From positions 9,240-57,637 of the forward strand of contig DEBD01000017.1 in NCBI GenBank assembly GCA_002348385.1: a DNA stretch of 48,398 nucleotides, read 5' to 3'. The DNA comes from Gammaproteobacteria bacterium UBA2965 (GTDB taxonomy: Bacteria; Pseudomonadota; Gammaproteobacteria; Pseudomonadales; Azotimanducaceae). Within the stretch, counting starts at the first letter, position 1; the number at the start of each line of letters is the position of its first letter. The position numbers were made by a program, and so were the translations under genes. The notes beneath the pieces were generated by a model. It worked only from the letters and a program-made list of their open reading frames with translations, had not been told where the DNA came from and ran no database searches. Positions 31,434 through 39,389 of the stretch are shown here, in pieces.

Positions 31434-31907
31434 ATGCCAACTCCGATGACTGTCGAAGGTATGCAGGCGTTGCGCGATGAATTGGCGCAGCGCAAACAGG
31501 TGCTGCGTCCGGAGATCACGCAGGCCATCGCCGAAGCAAGGGCCCACGGTGACCTCAAAGAGAATGCCGAGTACCACGCGGCGCGTGAGCAGCAGGGGTT
31601 CAACGAAGGTCGCATTCAGGAAATCGAAGGCAAGCTGGCAGACGCCCAGGTGATAGATATTTCGAAGGTCGCGGCGGGCGAAAAGGTGGTGTTCGGCGCT
31701 ACCGTCACCCTGGTGGATGGGGACAGCGGCGATGAGGTGCGTTACAAGATTGTCGGAGAGGACGAAGCCGACCTGAAAGCCGCCAAGATTTCAGTCATGT
31801 CGCCCATCGCGCGCGCCATCATCGGTAAGTCGGTGGGGGATTTGGGCGTCGTGGAAACGCCAAAGGGCTCCATCGAGTACGAGATCGACGCCGTCGAGTA
31901 CGTGTAG
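31434..31907 (+). CDS. greA: Transcription elongation factor GreA
   Basis: GreA enters the RNA polymerase secondary channel and promotes cleavage of backtracked RNA. The 157-residue protein has the N-terminal coiled coil (EGMQALRDELAQRKQVLRPE, residues 7-26), the conserved acidic tip (about DLKENAEYHAAREQQ, 38-52) and the C-terminal FKBP-like domain (TVTLVDGDSGDEVRYKIVGEDEA). It follows carB by 16 bases, a conserved arrangement. Confidence 0.97.
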   Translation: MPTPMTVEGMQALRDELAQRKQVLRPEITQAIAEARAHGDLKENAEYHAAREQQGFNEGRIQEIEGKLADAQVIDISKVAAGEKVVFGATVTLVDGDSGDEVRYKIVGEDEADLKAAKISVMSPIARAIIGKSVGDLGVVETPKGSIEYEIDAVEYV

Positions 31908-31921
31908 ACGGTCAACCGGTG

Positions 31922-31940
31922 GCTGGCTGATGTAGCCGGC
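31922..31940. terminator. Hairpin between convergent greA and yhbY
   Basis: GCTGGC (31922-31927) pairs with GCCGGC (31935-31940) around TGATGTA, with outer AACC/GGTT complementarity at 31914-31917 and 31945-31948. It could terminate transcripts from both sides, though T-runs are short (GTTTG). Confidence 0.4.
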
Positions 31941-31950
31941 GTGTGGTTTG

Positions 31951-32283
31951 TTAGACGGCGGTGCTGTCTCTGACGCGGTCCAGGCCGTAACGCGACAGGT
32001 TGGATAGCGCGCGCTTGGGTTGCGGGTTGGCGCGGAACAGCACCACGATTTTGCCGATGCGCTGAACGATGGTGGCGTCGCATCTCGCTGCCAGCTCGTC
32101 CCCCATGGCCGTTCGCAGTGCCCGGTCTGGCGCGTGCAGGCGAACTTTGATCAGCTCGTGATCGGCCAACGCGCGCTGGGCCTCGGCCAGCACGTTGGGT
32201 GAGGCGCCTTGCTCCCCCACCGAGACCACCGGGTCGAGGTGGTGGGCGATCTGTTTGAGCTGCTTGCGGGTTTTTGGATGCAT
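31951..32283 (-). CDS. yhbY: Ribosome assembly RNA-binding protein YhbY (CRM domain)
   Basis: YhbY binds pre-50S particles through a CRM (CRS1-YhbY) domain. The 110-residue protein has KTRKQLKQIAHHLDPVVSVGEQGAS and NVLAEAQRALADHELIKVRL, ending the domain with IVQRIGKIVVLFR. The GxxG-like loop of the domain is present as VGEQG. It is divergent from rlmE, another ribosome-maturation gene. Confidence 0.95.
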   Translation of the reverse strand: MHPKTRKQLKQIAHHLDPVVSVGEQGASPNVLAEAQRALADHELIKVRLHAPDRALRTAMGDELAARCDATIVQRIGKIVVLFRANPQPKRALSNLSRYGLDRVRDSTAV

Positions 32284-32379
32284 GGGCTAGCTTGGATCGG
32301 CGCCGCATTGGAAAGGCGCGCATTCTAGGGAATTCACAGGAGCTTGTCGTGCCCGAATCGATGCTGCAGGGGTGTACCA

Positions 32380-33015
32380 ATGGCGCGTTCTAAGGGGCGC
32401 AGCAAATCCAGTAACCGTTGGCTGGAGCGTCAGCGCAAGGACCCCTTTGTGCGGCGCGCTGCCGCCGACGGCCAGACCTCGAGAGCGTACTACAAGCTGG
32501 CCGAGCTGGATGGCCGTCTGCAGCTCTTGCGCCCTGGCATGTGGGTGTTGGAGCTGGGGGCGGCGCCTGGTGGCTGGACGGGCTACATCGAGGAGCACGT
32601 GACAGGTGGTCGGGTGATCGCTTGCGATCCGCGGTCGGTGCAAGCGGGCGGGGAAACCGTGGTCGTGCCAGGCGAATACGGCACGGCGGTCGTGCACGAG
32701 CAGATCGCGGAGATTCTTGGCAAGCGCCGCGTGGACCTTGTTTTGTCGGATATGGCCCCCAATATTACAGGGATACGCAGTGCCGACCAGGCCGCCGCCA
32801 TGGAGCTGGCGGAACTCAGCCTGGATGCGGCCGATTGCTGGCTGAAAACCGGCGGCAATTTGGTGGTCAAGATGTTTCAAGGAGAAGGTTTCGACGCTGT
32901 GGTGGGCGAAATACGCAAGAAAGTGACTAAATGCCGCATCGTCAAACCCAAGGCCTCCCGGCCTGAATCCCGCGAGGTGTACGCGGTTGGGCAGCAGTTC
33001 CTTGGGAATGGGTAG
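32380..33015 (+). CDS. rlmE: 23S rRNA 2'-O-ribose methyltransferase RlmE (FtsJ)
   Basis: RlmE methylates U2552 of 23S rRNA in the 50S subunit. The 211-residue protein carries the K-D-K-E catalytic tetrad at Lys39, Asp124 (LSDMAPN), Lys164 (VVKMFQG) and Glu199, near-identical positions to E. coli, and the SAM motif LELGAAPGGW. The ATG at 32380 has AGGGG upstream; an earlier frame is non-family. It precedes ftsH by 67 bases, as in many relatives where this pair is heat-inducible; no sigma-32 promoter was found here. Confidence 0.97.
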   Translation: MARSKGRSKSSNRWLERQRKDPFVRRAAADGQTSRAYYKLAELDGRLQLLRPGMWVLELGAAPGGWTGYIEEHVTGGRVIACDPRSVQAGGETVVVPGEYGTAVVHEQIAEILGKRRVDLVLSDMAPNITGIRSADQAAAMELAELSLDAADCWLKTGGNLVVKMFQGEGFDAVVGEIRKKVTKCRIVKPKASRPESREVYAVGQQFLGNG

Positions 33016-33082
33016 TGGTGTAGGCTAACTGTAGGGATGCTATCGGGCACTAATTCGGGGCGCCGCCCCTGAGGGTAAATCG

Positions 33083-34981
33083 TTGACAGATATGGGAAAA
33101 AATTTGCTGCTCTGGCTGATTATCGCGGCCGTGCTGCTGACGATGTTCAACAACTTCAACGTCAAGCCGGAGCCGCTGACGCTGAGCTATTCGGAGTTCA
33201 TCGCGGAGGTGCGCTCCGATCGCATTGCGGAAGTGGTGATCGACGAGAAATTCATCCGCGGAACCGACAAGGACAATACGCCGTTTCAGGTGATCAAGCC
33301 GCCCGTGCACGACCCCAAGCTGCTCGACGACCTGTATAACCACAATGTTCAGATTCGTGGGCAGCTGCCCGAGGAGCAGAGCATCTGGGCTCAGCTGCTC
33401 ATCGCCAGCTTTCCGATCCTCATCATCATCGCGGTGTTCATGCTGTTCATGCGCCAGATGCAAGGGGGCGCAGGTGGTCGAGGCGGACCCATGGCGTTTG
33501 GCAAGAGCAAGGCGCGGCTGCTCTCAGAAGACCAGATCAAGACCACCTTTGCCGACGTGGCGGGGGTGGATGAGGCCAAAGAAGACGTTCAGGAACTGGT
33601 AGAGTTCCTCCGTGACCCCGGCAAGTTCCAGCGCCTGGGCGGGCGAATACCGCGCGGGATTCTGATGGTGGGGCAGCCGGGCACCGGTAAGACCCTGCTG
33701 GCCAAAGCCATTGCGGGCGAGGCCAAAGTGCCGTTTTTCTCCATTTCCGGGTCGGACTTCGTGGAGATGTTTGTGGGCGTGGGCGCATCCAGGGTGCGCG
33801 ACATGTTCGAGCAGGCCAAGAAGCAGGCACCGTGCATCATCTTCATCGACGAGATCGATGCGGTGGGTCGCCATCGTGGTGCGGGCCTAGGCGGTGGCCA
33901 CGACGAGCGCGAGCAGACGTTGAACCAGCTGCTGGTGGAAATGGACGGCTTCGAGCCCAACGACGGCATCATCGTCATCGCCGCCACCAACCGGCCCGAC
34001 GTTCTCGATCCGGCGCTGCTGCGACCGGGTCGATTCGACCGGCAGGTAGTAGTGAGCTTGCCCGACATTCGTGGGCGCGAGCAGATCCTCAAGGTGCACA
34101 TGCGTAAGGTGCCGTTGGCCGACGACGTGGAGCCGGCCATTATTGCTCGTGGTACGCCCGGCTTCTCCGGTGCGGATCTTGCCAATCTGGTGAACGAGGC
34201 TGCCCTGTTCGCCGCCAGGGCGGGAAAGCGTCTGGTGGAGATGCTGGAGTTCGACAACGCTAAAGACAAGATCATGATGGGCGCCGAGCGCAAAACCATG
34301 GTCATGTCGGAAAAGGAAAAGCGCAATACGGCCTACCACGAGGCAGGGCATGCCATCGTGGGGCGACTCATGCCGGACCACGACCCGGTGTACAAGGTGT
34401 CCATTATTCCGCGCGGGCGTGCGCTGGGCATCACGATGTTTCTGCCTGAGGAAGACCGTTACAGCTTGAGCCGGCAGACGGTGAAGAGCCAGATCTGCAG
34501 CCTGTTCGGTGGGCGTATTGCCGAAGAGATGATTCTCGGGTCCGAGTTGGTGACCACCGGGGCCTCCAACGACATCGAGCGCGCCACCGGGCTTGCTCGA
34601 AGCATGGTGACCAAGTGGGGTCTGTCGGAGCGGCTCGGGCCGATCATGTACGACGAAGACGACGGTGAGGTGTTCCTGGGCATGTCGGCGGGCGTCAAGC
34701 CCAAGCCCCACTCTCCGGAGACGGCCAAGGCCATCGACGACGAGGTGCGCCAGATAATCGAAGATTGCTACGGCAACGCGCGCAAGCTGCTTGAAGACAA
34801 CATCGACAAGCTGCACACCATGGCGGACAGCCTGATGGAATACGAAACGCTCAGCTCAGAGCAGATCGACGACATTATGGCCGGCGCCAAGCCGCGTGCG
34901 CCTGGCGATGCTCCGCCGCCCGCGAGCGGCACCACACCCTCTGGCGAGTCGCCGATCGGCGGGCCGGCGGAGGAGCACTAA
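33083..34981 (+). CDS. ftsH: ATP-dependent zinc metalloprotease FtsH
   Basis: FtsH is a membrane AAA+ protease degrading LpxC, sigma-32 and tagged or misassembled proteins. The 632-residue protein has membrane segments 8-23 and about 104-122, Walker A GQPGTGKT (197-204, Gln where Pro is usual), Walker B IIFIDE (252-257), and the zinc site HEAGH (419-423). The start is TTG 33083 because GAGGG lies 7 bases upstream; ATG 33092 is the alternative. A 5-base GC hairpin (33057-33069) abuts that ribosome-binding site. Confidence 0.97.
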   Translation: MTDMGKNLLLWLIIAAVLLTMFNNFNVKPEPLTLSYSEFIAEVRSDRIAEVVIDEKFIRGTDKDNTPFQVIKPPVHDPKLLDDLYNHNVQIRGQLPEEQSIWAQLLIASFPILIIIAVFMLFMRQMQGGAGGRGGPMAFGKSKARLLSEDQIKTTFADVAGVDEAKEDVQELVEFLRDPGKFQRLGGRIPRGILMVGQPGTGKTLLAKAIAGEAKVPFFSISGSDFVEMFVGVGASRVRDMFEQAKKQAPCIIFIDEIDAVGRHRGAGLGGGHDEREQTLNQLLVEMDGFEPNDGIIVIAATNRPDVLDPALLRPGRFDRQVVVSLPDIRGREQILKVHMRKVPLADDVEPAIIARGTPGFSGADLANLVNEAALFAARAGKRLVEMLEFDNAKDKIMMGAERKTMVMSEKEKRNTAYHEAGHAIVGRLMPDHDPVYKVSIIPRGRALGITMFLPEEDRYSLSRQTVKSQICSLFGGRIAEEMILGSELVTTGASNDIERATGLARSMVTKWGLSERLGPIMYDEDDGEVFLGMSAGVKPKPHSPETAKAIDDEVRQIIEDCYGNARKLLEDNIDKLHTMADSLMEYETLSSEQIDDIMAGAKPRAPGDAPPPASGTTPSGESPIGGPAEEH

Positions 34982-34997
34982 GCCAGATACGGCCGCT

Positions 34998-35867
34998 GTG
35001 AGCCACACCGCAACGAGGCGTTCACTGCATTGTGGTGCCCGGCGGCTGGATCTCAGCAAGCCGCGCATCATGGGCGTGTTGAATGTCACGCCTGACTCTT
35101 TCTCCGACGGCGGGCGTTGGTACCGTCGCGGTAGCGTCGCGTTGTCTGAAATCCTCGACGCGGCGGAGCGTATGGTTGAGGCGGGCGCTCATCTGCTGGA
35201 TGTGGGCGGCGAGTCCACTCGGCCGGGCGCGCGGCCCGTTGGTGTTCAGGAAGAGGTAGACCGGGTGCTGCCGGTGCTGGAAGCGCTGAGTCGTATAGAC
35301 GTTCTGGTCTCGCTGGATACCAGCAAACCCGAGGTGGCGGCCCAGGGCATCGCCGCGGGCTGTCACCTCATCAACGATGTGCAGGGTTTGCGTAATCCCG
35401 AAATGGTTCAGGTGCTTGCCGGCAGTGACGTGGGCGTCTGCGTGATGCACATGCGTGGCGAGCCGCGCAGCATGCAGGCCGACCCCCGGTATGACGATGT
35501 CGTGATCGAAATCCGCGACTTTTTCGAACGCCAGGTCCAAACTTGTCTGCACGCGGGTGTTGAGCCCGAGCGGCTGGCCCTGGATCCGGGTTTTGGTTTT
35601 GGCAAGGCGCTTGAGCACAACCTGACCCTGCTGGGCGCTCTCGAGGCGTTGCGGGTGAGCGACCTGCCCCTGCTGGTGGGTCTGTCGCGCAAGAGCATGC
35701 TGGGTACGCTGACGGGTCGCCCGGTAGATGAGCGTGAAGTGGCCAGCGCGGTGGTTGCCGCGCTGGCGGTGGAAAGAGGCGCTGACATCGTGCGCGTGCA
35801 CGATGTGGGCAGCACGCGAGACGCGCTAAGGCTCGTTGAAGCGCTCAGCGAGCATCGTGAACATTGA
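34998..35867 (+). CDS. folP: Dihydropteroate synthase
   Basis: FolP joins the pterin and p-aminobenzoate to make dihydropteroate in folate synthesis; it is the sulfonamide target. The 289-residue TIM-barrel protein has GVLNVTPDSFSDGG (24-37), GGESTRPGA, NDVQGL and MHMRGEP. The start is GTG 34998, without a clear ribosome-binding site; the frame is open through the end of ftsH but that extension is not family-like. It follows ftsH by 16 bases and precedes glmM by 24. Confidence 0.95.
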   Translation: MSHTATRRSLHCGARRLDLSKPRIMGVLNVTPDSFSDGGRWYRRGSVALSEILDAAERMVEAGAHLLDVGGESTRPGARPVGVQEEVDRVLPVLEALSRIDVLVSLDTSKPEVAAQGIAAGCHLINDVQGLRNPEMVQVLAGSDVGVCVMHMRGEPRSMQADPRYDDVVIEIRDFFERQVQTCLHAGVEPERLALDPGFGFGKALEHNLTLLGALEALRVSDLPLLVGLSRKSMLGTLTGRPVDEREVASAVVAALAVERGADIVRVHDVGSTRDALRLVEALSEHREH

Positions 35868-35891
35868 GAATTGCTCAGGGAAGATACAACG

Positions 35892-37226
35892 GTGACTAAG
35901 CGGTATTTTGGAACCGATGGGATTCGTGGCGCTGTAGGCGAGGTGCCGATCACCCCCGAGTTCTGTCTGCGCCTGGGCTGGGCGGTAGGTAAAGTGTTTG
36001 CCCGGCCTGGTGGTTGTCACGTGCTGATCGGCAAAGACACACGCATTTCGGGATACATGATCGAATCGGTGCTGGAGTCGGGGTTGGCTTCAGCAGGCGC
36101 CAACGTAAGCCTGCTCACCGTGATGCCCACACCGGCCATCGCCTATCTCACCCGAACCCTGCGGGCGGATGCCGGCATTGTCATCAGCGCGTCGCACAAC
36201 CCGTACTACGACAATGGCATTAAGTTCTTCGATGCTGATGGTAACAAGCTCGACGACGCGATCGAGCTGGAAATCGAAGCGCAGATGCAGCGCGATATGG
36301 TTTGTGTTGAATCCGATGGGTTGGGCAAAGCCTCGCGGTTGGAGGACGCCCCCGGCCGCTACATAGAATTCTGTAAGGCCACCGTGGACCGTCGTTTCCG
36401 GTTGGGTGGCATGAAGGTTGTATTGGATTGCGCGAACGGGGCGACGTATCACATTGCGCCGCGTGTTTTCGAAGAGCTTGGTGCCGACGTCCACGTCATC
36501 GGTGGTGAGCCGAACGGCACTAATATCAACGCCGGCTGCGGTTCCACCCATCCGGAGGCGTTGGCAGAAGCGGTGCGCTCGGTCTCTGGTGACGTAGGCA
36601 TCGCCTTCGATGGGGATGGTGACCGGGTGATCATGGTGGACGCCAACGGCGATGTGTTAGACGGCGACGAGCTGCTGTATGTGATTGCCCAGGATCGCGC
36701 TGAGCGCGGGCTGCTAGCGGGTGGCGTAGTAGGCACGGTGATGTCAAATTTTGGGCTGGAGCGTGCGCTCGGCGGCCTCAATATCCCCTTCGTGCGCGCG
36801 AAAGTGGGGGATCGATACGTGCTGGAATGTCTGAAAGCGCAGGGGTGGGTGCTGGGCGGAGAGACCTCCGGACACATTCTGTGTCTCGACCTGACCACCA
36901 CGGGTGACGCCATTGTGGCGGCGCTGCAGGCCCTGGTGCCACTGGTGGAAAACCAGCGGCCCCTTGCGGAACTGAAGCAGGGCATGCGCAAGCTGCCTCA
37001 GGTGCTTCTCAACGTGGAGGCGGCGCGCCCGCGCGAGCTGGCTGAACAAGCCGGTGTCAAAGCTGCGGTGGCAGACAAGGCTCGGCTCTTGGAAGGCCGG
37101 GGCAGAGTATTGGTGCGGCCTTCGGGCACCGAGCCCGTGATCCGGGTGATGGTGGAAGGGGAAGACCAGACAGAAGTGAGCGCCATCGCGCAGGACCTGG
37201 CCTCATCGCTTGAGGGCCTGGCCTGA
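35892..37226 (+). CDS. glmM: Phosphoglucosamine mutase
   Basis: GlmM converts glucosamine-6-phosphate to glucosamine-1-phosphate for peptidoglycan and LPS. The 444-residue protein begins TKRYFGTDGIRG and carries the active phosphoserine Ser101 in SASHNPYYDNGIK, the metal-binding DGDGDR segment (FDGDGDRV), and the sugar-binding GGETSGH. Start GTG 35892 follows AGGGAAG. The folP-glmM pair is standard. Confidence 0.97.
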   Translation: MTKRYFGTDGIRGAVGEVPITPEFCLRLGWAVGKVFARPGGCHVLIGKDTRISGYMIESVLESGLASAGANVSLLTVMPTPAIAYLTRTLRADAGIVISASHNPYYDNGIKFFDADGNKLDDAIELEIEAQMQRDMVCVESDGLGKASRLEDAPGRYIEFCKATVDRRFRLGGMKVVLDCANGATYHIAPRVFEELGADVHVIGGEPNGTNINAGCGSTHPEALAEAVRSVSGDVGIAFDGDGDRVIMVDANGDVLDGDELLYVIAQDRAERGLLAGGVVGTVMSNFGLERALGGLNIPFVRAKVGDRYVLECLKAQGWVLGGETSGHILCLDLTTTGDAIVAALQALVPLVENQRPLAELKQGMRKLPQVLLNVEAARPRELAEQAGVKAAVADKARLLEGRGRVLVRPSGTEPVIRVMVEGEDQTEVSAIAQDLASSLEGLA

Positions 37227-37277
37227 CCGCCTTTTCCCGTTTAAGATTGCGCGCCCTCGAAGCGTAGCTGGAGCCTC

Positions 37278-38048
37278 ATGCCTTCTCGCCGGCCACTGAT
37301 TGCGGGAAACTGGAAGATGAACGGCTCCGAGTCGTTCGTGCGAGCGTTTTGCGGTGCGATTGCCCGTGCGCAAATCCCGGCAGGTGTTTCGGTGCTGTTG
37401 CTCCCTCCGGCGGGGTATTTGGCGCAAGCGGTGCAGGTACTGGGCGATTGCGGCGTGGAGTGTGGTGCGCAGAATGTGCACGCGGCACCATCGGGGGCGT
37501 ATACGGGTGAGCTGGCTGCCGAGATGGTAAAGGACCTTGGCGGTCGCTGGCTGATGGTGGGCCACTCGGAGCGGCGCGAGTACTGCGCCGAGAGCGACGA
37601 GTTGGTTGCCGAGAAGTTTCAGGCCGCCTTGCGTGCTGGCCTGCATCCCATTTTGTGCGTGGGTGAGACGCTTGCCCAGCGACAGGATGGCAACGCAGAG
37701 CGCGTGGTGGGGGCCCAGGTGCACGCGGTCGCTGATTTGGTGGGTGCTAGCGCGTTTGCTAGTGCCACGCTGGCTTACGAGCCCGTGTGGGCCATAGGTA
37801 CTGGGCAGACGGCAACGCCCGATGAAGCGCAGGCCATGCATGCGTTCGTGCGAGCGCAGCTTGCCCAGATCGCGCCGGATCAGGCCCCCGTCATGCGTAT
37901 CTTGTATGGGGGGAGCATGAACGCCGACAATGCCCGTGGCCTGTTGGCGCAGCCTGATATCGACGGCGGCCTGGTAGGCGGCGCGTCGTTAGAAGTGGCG
38001 CAGTTTCTGGAGATCGTCCGCATGGGAGCGGACCTGGTGTCCGGCTAG
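37278..38048 (+). CDS. tpiA: Triose-phosphate isomerase
   Basis: TpiA interconverts dihydroxyacetone phosphate and glyceraldehyde-3-phosphate. The 256-residue barrel has Asn11 and Lys13 (GNWKMNG), His96 (VGHSERR), Glu168 in AYEPVWAIGTG and the phosphate loop YGGSM. It lies between glmM and secG, the arrangement of Pseudomonas and relatives. Confidence 0.97.
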   Translation: MPSRRPLIAGNWKMNGSESFVRAFCGAIARAQIPAGVSVLLLPPAGYLAQAVQVLGDCGVECGAQNVHAAPSGAYTGELAAEMVKDLGGRWLMVGHSERREYCAESDELVAEKFQAALRAGLHPILCVGETLAQRQDGNAERVVGAQVHAVADLVGASAFASATLAYEPVWAIGTGQTATPDEAQAMHAFVRAQLAQIAPDQAPVMRILYGGSMNADNARGLLAQPDIDGGLVGGASLEVAQFLEIVRMGADLVSG

Positions 38049-38083
38049 ACGCGGACTAGATGACGAATTGATGGTGGTGACAG

Positions 38084-38434
38084 ATGTCGACTTTTGAACA
38101 GATCATGTTGATGTTGCTGGTGGTGGACTCCATCGCCCTGGTGGTATTGGTGCTGATTCAACAAGGCAAAGGGGCGGACGTGGGTGCTGCTTTCGGCAGC
38201 GGCGGTTCCAACACGGTATTTGGCAGCGCGGGCTCTGCTTCGTTTCTGACCAAGCTGACGGTGTGGCTGGCCATTGGATTCTTCATCATTGCTTTCGGAC
38301 TGGCTTACGCGGCCAAAGAGCGCGCGTCTGGGCTGCAGGACCTTGGGGTACCCGAGGCGCTGGTTCCCGGGTTTCCCAGTGAAGAGTTGACTCCCGAACC
38401 GGACAATGTAGATTCCGAGATCCCAGACGTTTGA
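38084..38434 (+). CDS. secG: Preprotein translocase subunit SecG
   Basis: SecG assists SecYE during export. The 116-residue protein has two membrane helices (about 3-21 and 53-73) and the conserved cytoplasmic loop QQGKGADVGAAFGSGGSNTVFG between them. The C-terminal tail is longer and more acidic than the membrane core requires (EELTPEPDNVDSEIPDV), as seen in other gammaproteobacteria. tRNA-Leu begins 22 bases after its stop, as in E. coli. Confidence 0.95.
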   Translation: MSTFEQIMLMLLVVDSIALVVLVLIQQGKGADVGAAFGSGGSNTVFGSAGSASFLTKLTVWLAIGFFIIAFGLAYAAKERASGLQDLGVPEALVPGFPSEELTPEPDNVDSEIPDV

Positions 38435-38456
38435 GCCGTTATCCGGTGATCGATAT

Positions 38457-38543
38457 GCCGAAGTGGTGAAATTGGTAGACACGCTACCTTGAGGGGGTAG
38501 TGGGCGTATGCCCGTGGAGGTTCGAGTCCTCTCTTCGGCACCA
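38457..38543 (+). tRNA. leuU: tRNA-Leu (anticodon GAG)
   Basis: The 87-base class II tRNA has acceptor arms GCCGAAG and CTTCGGC, an anticodon stem CTACC/GGTAG with loop TTGAGGG (anticodon GAG, reading CUC/CUU), a long variable arm and the T-loop TTCGAGT. CCA is encoded. No own terminator or strong promoter was seen; it may be co-transcribed with secG. Confidence 0.97.
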
Positions 38544-38586
38544 ACAAAAACTCTCGTCCAAGTGCCTGTATTACCGTGGTTTCTGG

Positions 38587-38615
38587 TTGCGGGAGGTCCC
38601 CAGCACCCATATAAT
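38587..38615 (+). promoter_or_regulatory. Sigma-70 promoter of the initiator tRNA gene
   Basis: TTGCGG (38587-38592), a 17-base spacer and a perfect TATAAT (38610-38615) are followed by a GC-rich discriminator (CCGCCCC), the hallmark of stable-RNA promoters under stringent control. Transcription should begin near 38622, just before the tRNA 5' end at 38630. Confidence 0.75.
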
Positions 38616-38629
38616 CCGCCCCTTGCTGA

Positions 38630-38706
<77 letters not shown>

Positions 38707-38714
38707 AAGGATGC

Positions 38715-38739
38715 AAGCCCCTCGAGTTAGGGGCTTTTT
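38715..38739 (+). terminator. Intrinsic terminator after metY
   Basis: AAGCCCCT (38715-38722) pairs perfectly with AGGGGCTT (38729-38736) around CGAGTT, followed by TTT. It starts 9 bases after the tRNA CCA. It separates the tRNA from the rimP operon unless read through. Confidence 0.75.
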
Positions 38740-38856
38740 AGTAATCTGGCCCGCTTGGGGCCGTATCCTGCAGGTGGCCCGCCGCGTTAAGGCTTCGTCG
38801 CCCTGGGCTCGGTGCTCGGAGAGGATGCGAAGGTCTCGAAGAGGGTCTTGGTAAAG

Positions 38857-38881
38857 AAATGGGCGTCATGCCCATTTTTTT
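38857..38881 (+). terminator. Terminator-like attenuator just before rimP
   Basis: AAATGGGC (38857-38864) pairs with GCCCATTT (38870-38877) around GTCAT, followed by TTTT to 38881. It lies 40 bases before rimP and would stop transcription into rimP-nusA-infB unless antiterminated. This position and the operon match the described rimP-leader attenuator class (from memory of the family). Confidence 0.7.
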
Positions 38882-38921
38882 GTGGCTTGGAAAAATTGCA
38901 GGTTGGACATAGTCCGAACCG

Positions 38922-39380
38922 ATGAACGCGAAGGAGAAACAGATACAAGCGCTGCTCACTTCCACCGTTGAGGCTAACGGGTGTGAGATCTGGGGTGTTG
39001 AATGGCACTCTTCGGGTCGCCACTCCAAGCTGTGTCTGTATATAGATCGGCTTGAAGGCGTTTCGGTGGATGATTGCGAGCAGGTGAGCCGGCAGGTGGG
39101 CGACGTGCTGGACGTCGAGGACGTGTTGCCCCAGCAATACACGCTGGAAGTATCGTCTCCTGGGATGGATCGGATTCTGTTTACCCCCGCGCAGTTTGCG
39201 ACCAGCGTGGGTGAGCGAGTTGATGTGCGCCTGAACTACCCGTTCGAAGGGCGCAAACGCATCATCGGTATGCTGGCGGGCTTGGAGAATGGTGATGCGG
39301 TGGTGCGCGTGGATGACCACGAATATCTGTTGCCGCTGGAGAATGTCCAGCGGGCGCGCATCGTGCCCGAGTTTGACTGA
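38922..39380 (+). CDS. rimP: Ribosome maturation factor RimP
   Basis: RimP is needed for 30S subunit maturation. The 152-residue protein shows two domains: an N-terminal alpha/beta part with LLTSTVEANGCEIWGVEW and VDDCEQVSRQVGDVLDVED, then LEVSSPGMDRILFTPAQF, the most conserved segment, and a C-terminal SH3-like barrel (about 90-152). ATG 38922 is 9 bases after its leader region ends. nusA follows by 9 bases. Confidence 0.96.
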   Translation: MNAKEKQIQALLTSTVEANGCEIWGVEWHSSGRHSKLCLYIDRLEGVSVDDCEQVSRQVGDVLDVEDVLPQQYTLEVSSPGMDRILFTPAQFATSVGERVDVRLNYPFEGRKRIIGMLAGLENGDAVVRVDDHEYLLPLENVQRARIVPEFD

Positions 39381-39389
39381 GTTGAACGT

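Noticed and set aside
30137..31615. Long open frame (492 codons) on the minus strand opposite carB
   Set aside because: Antisense to conserved carB and greA, with no recognisable domain; shadow frame.
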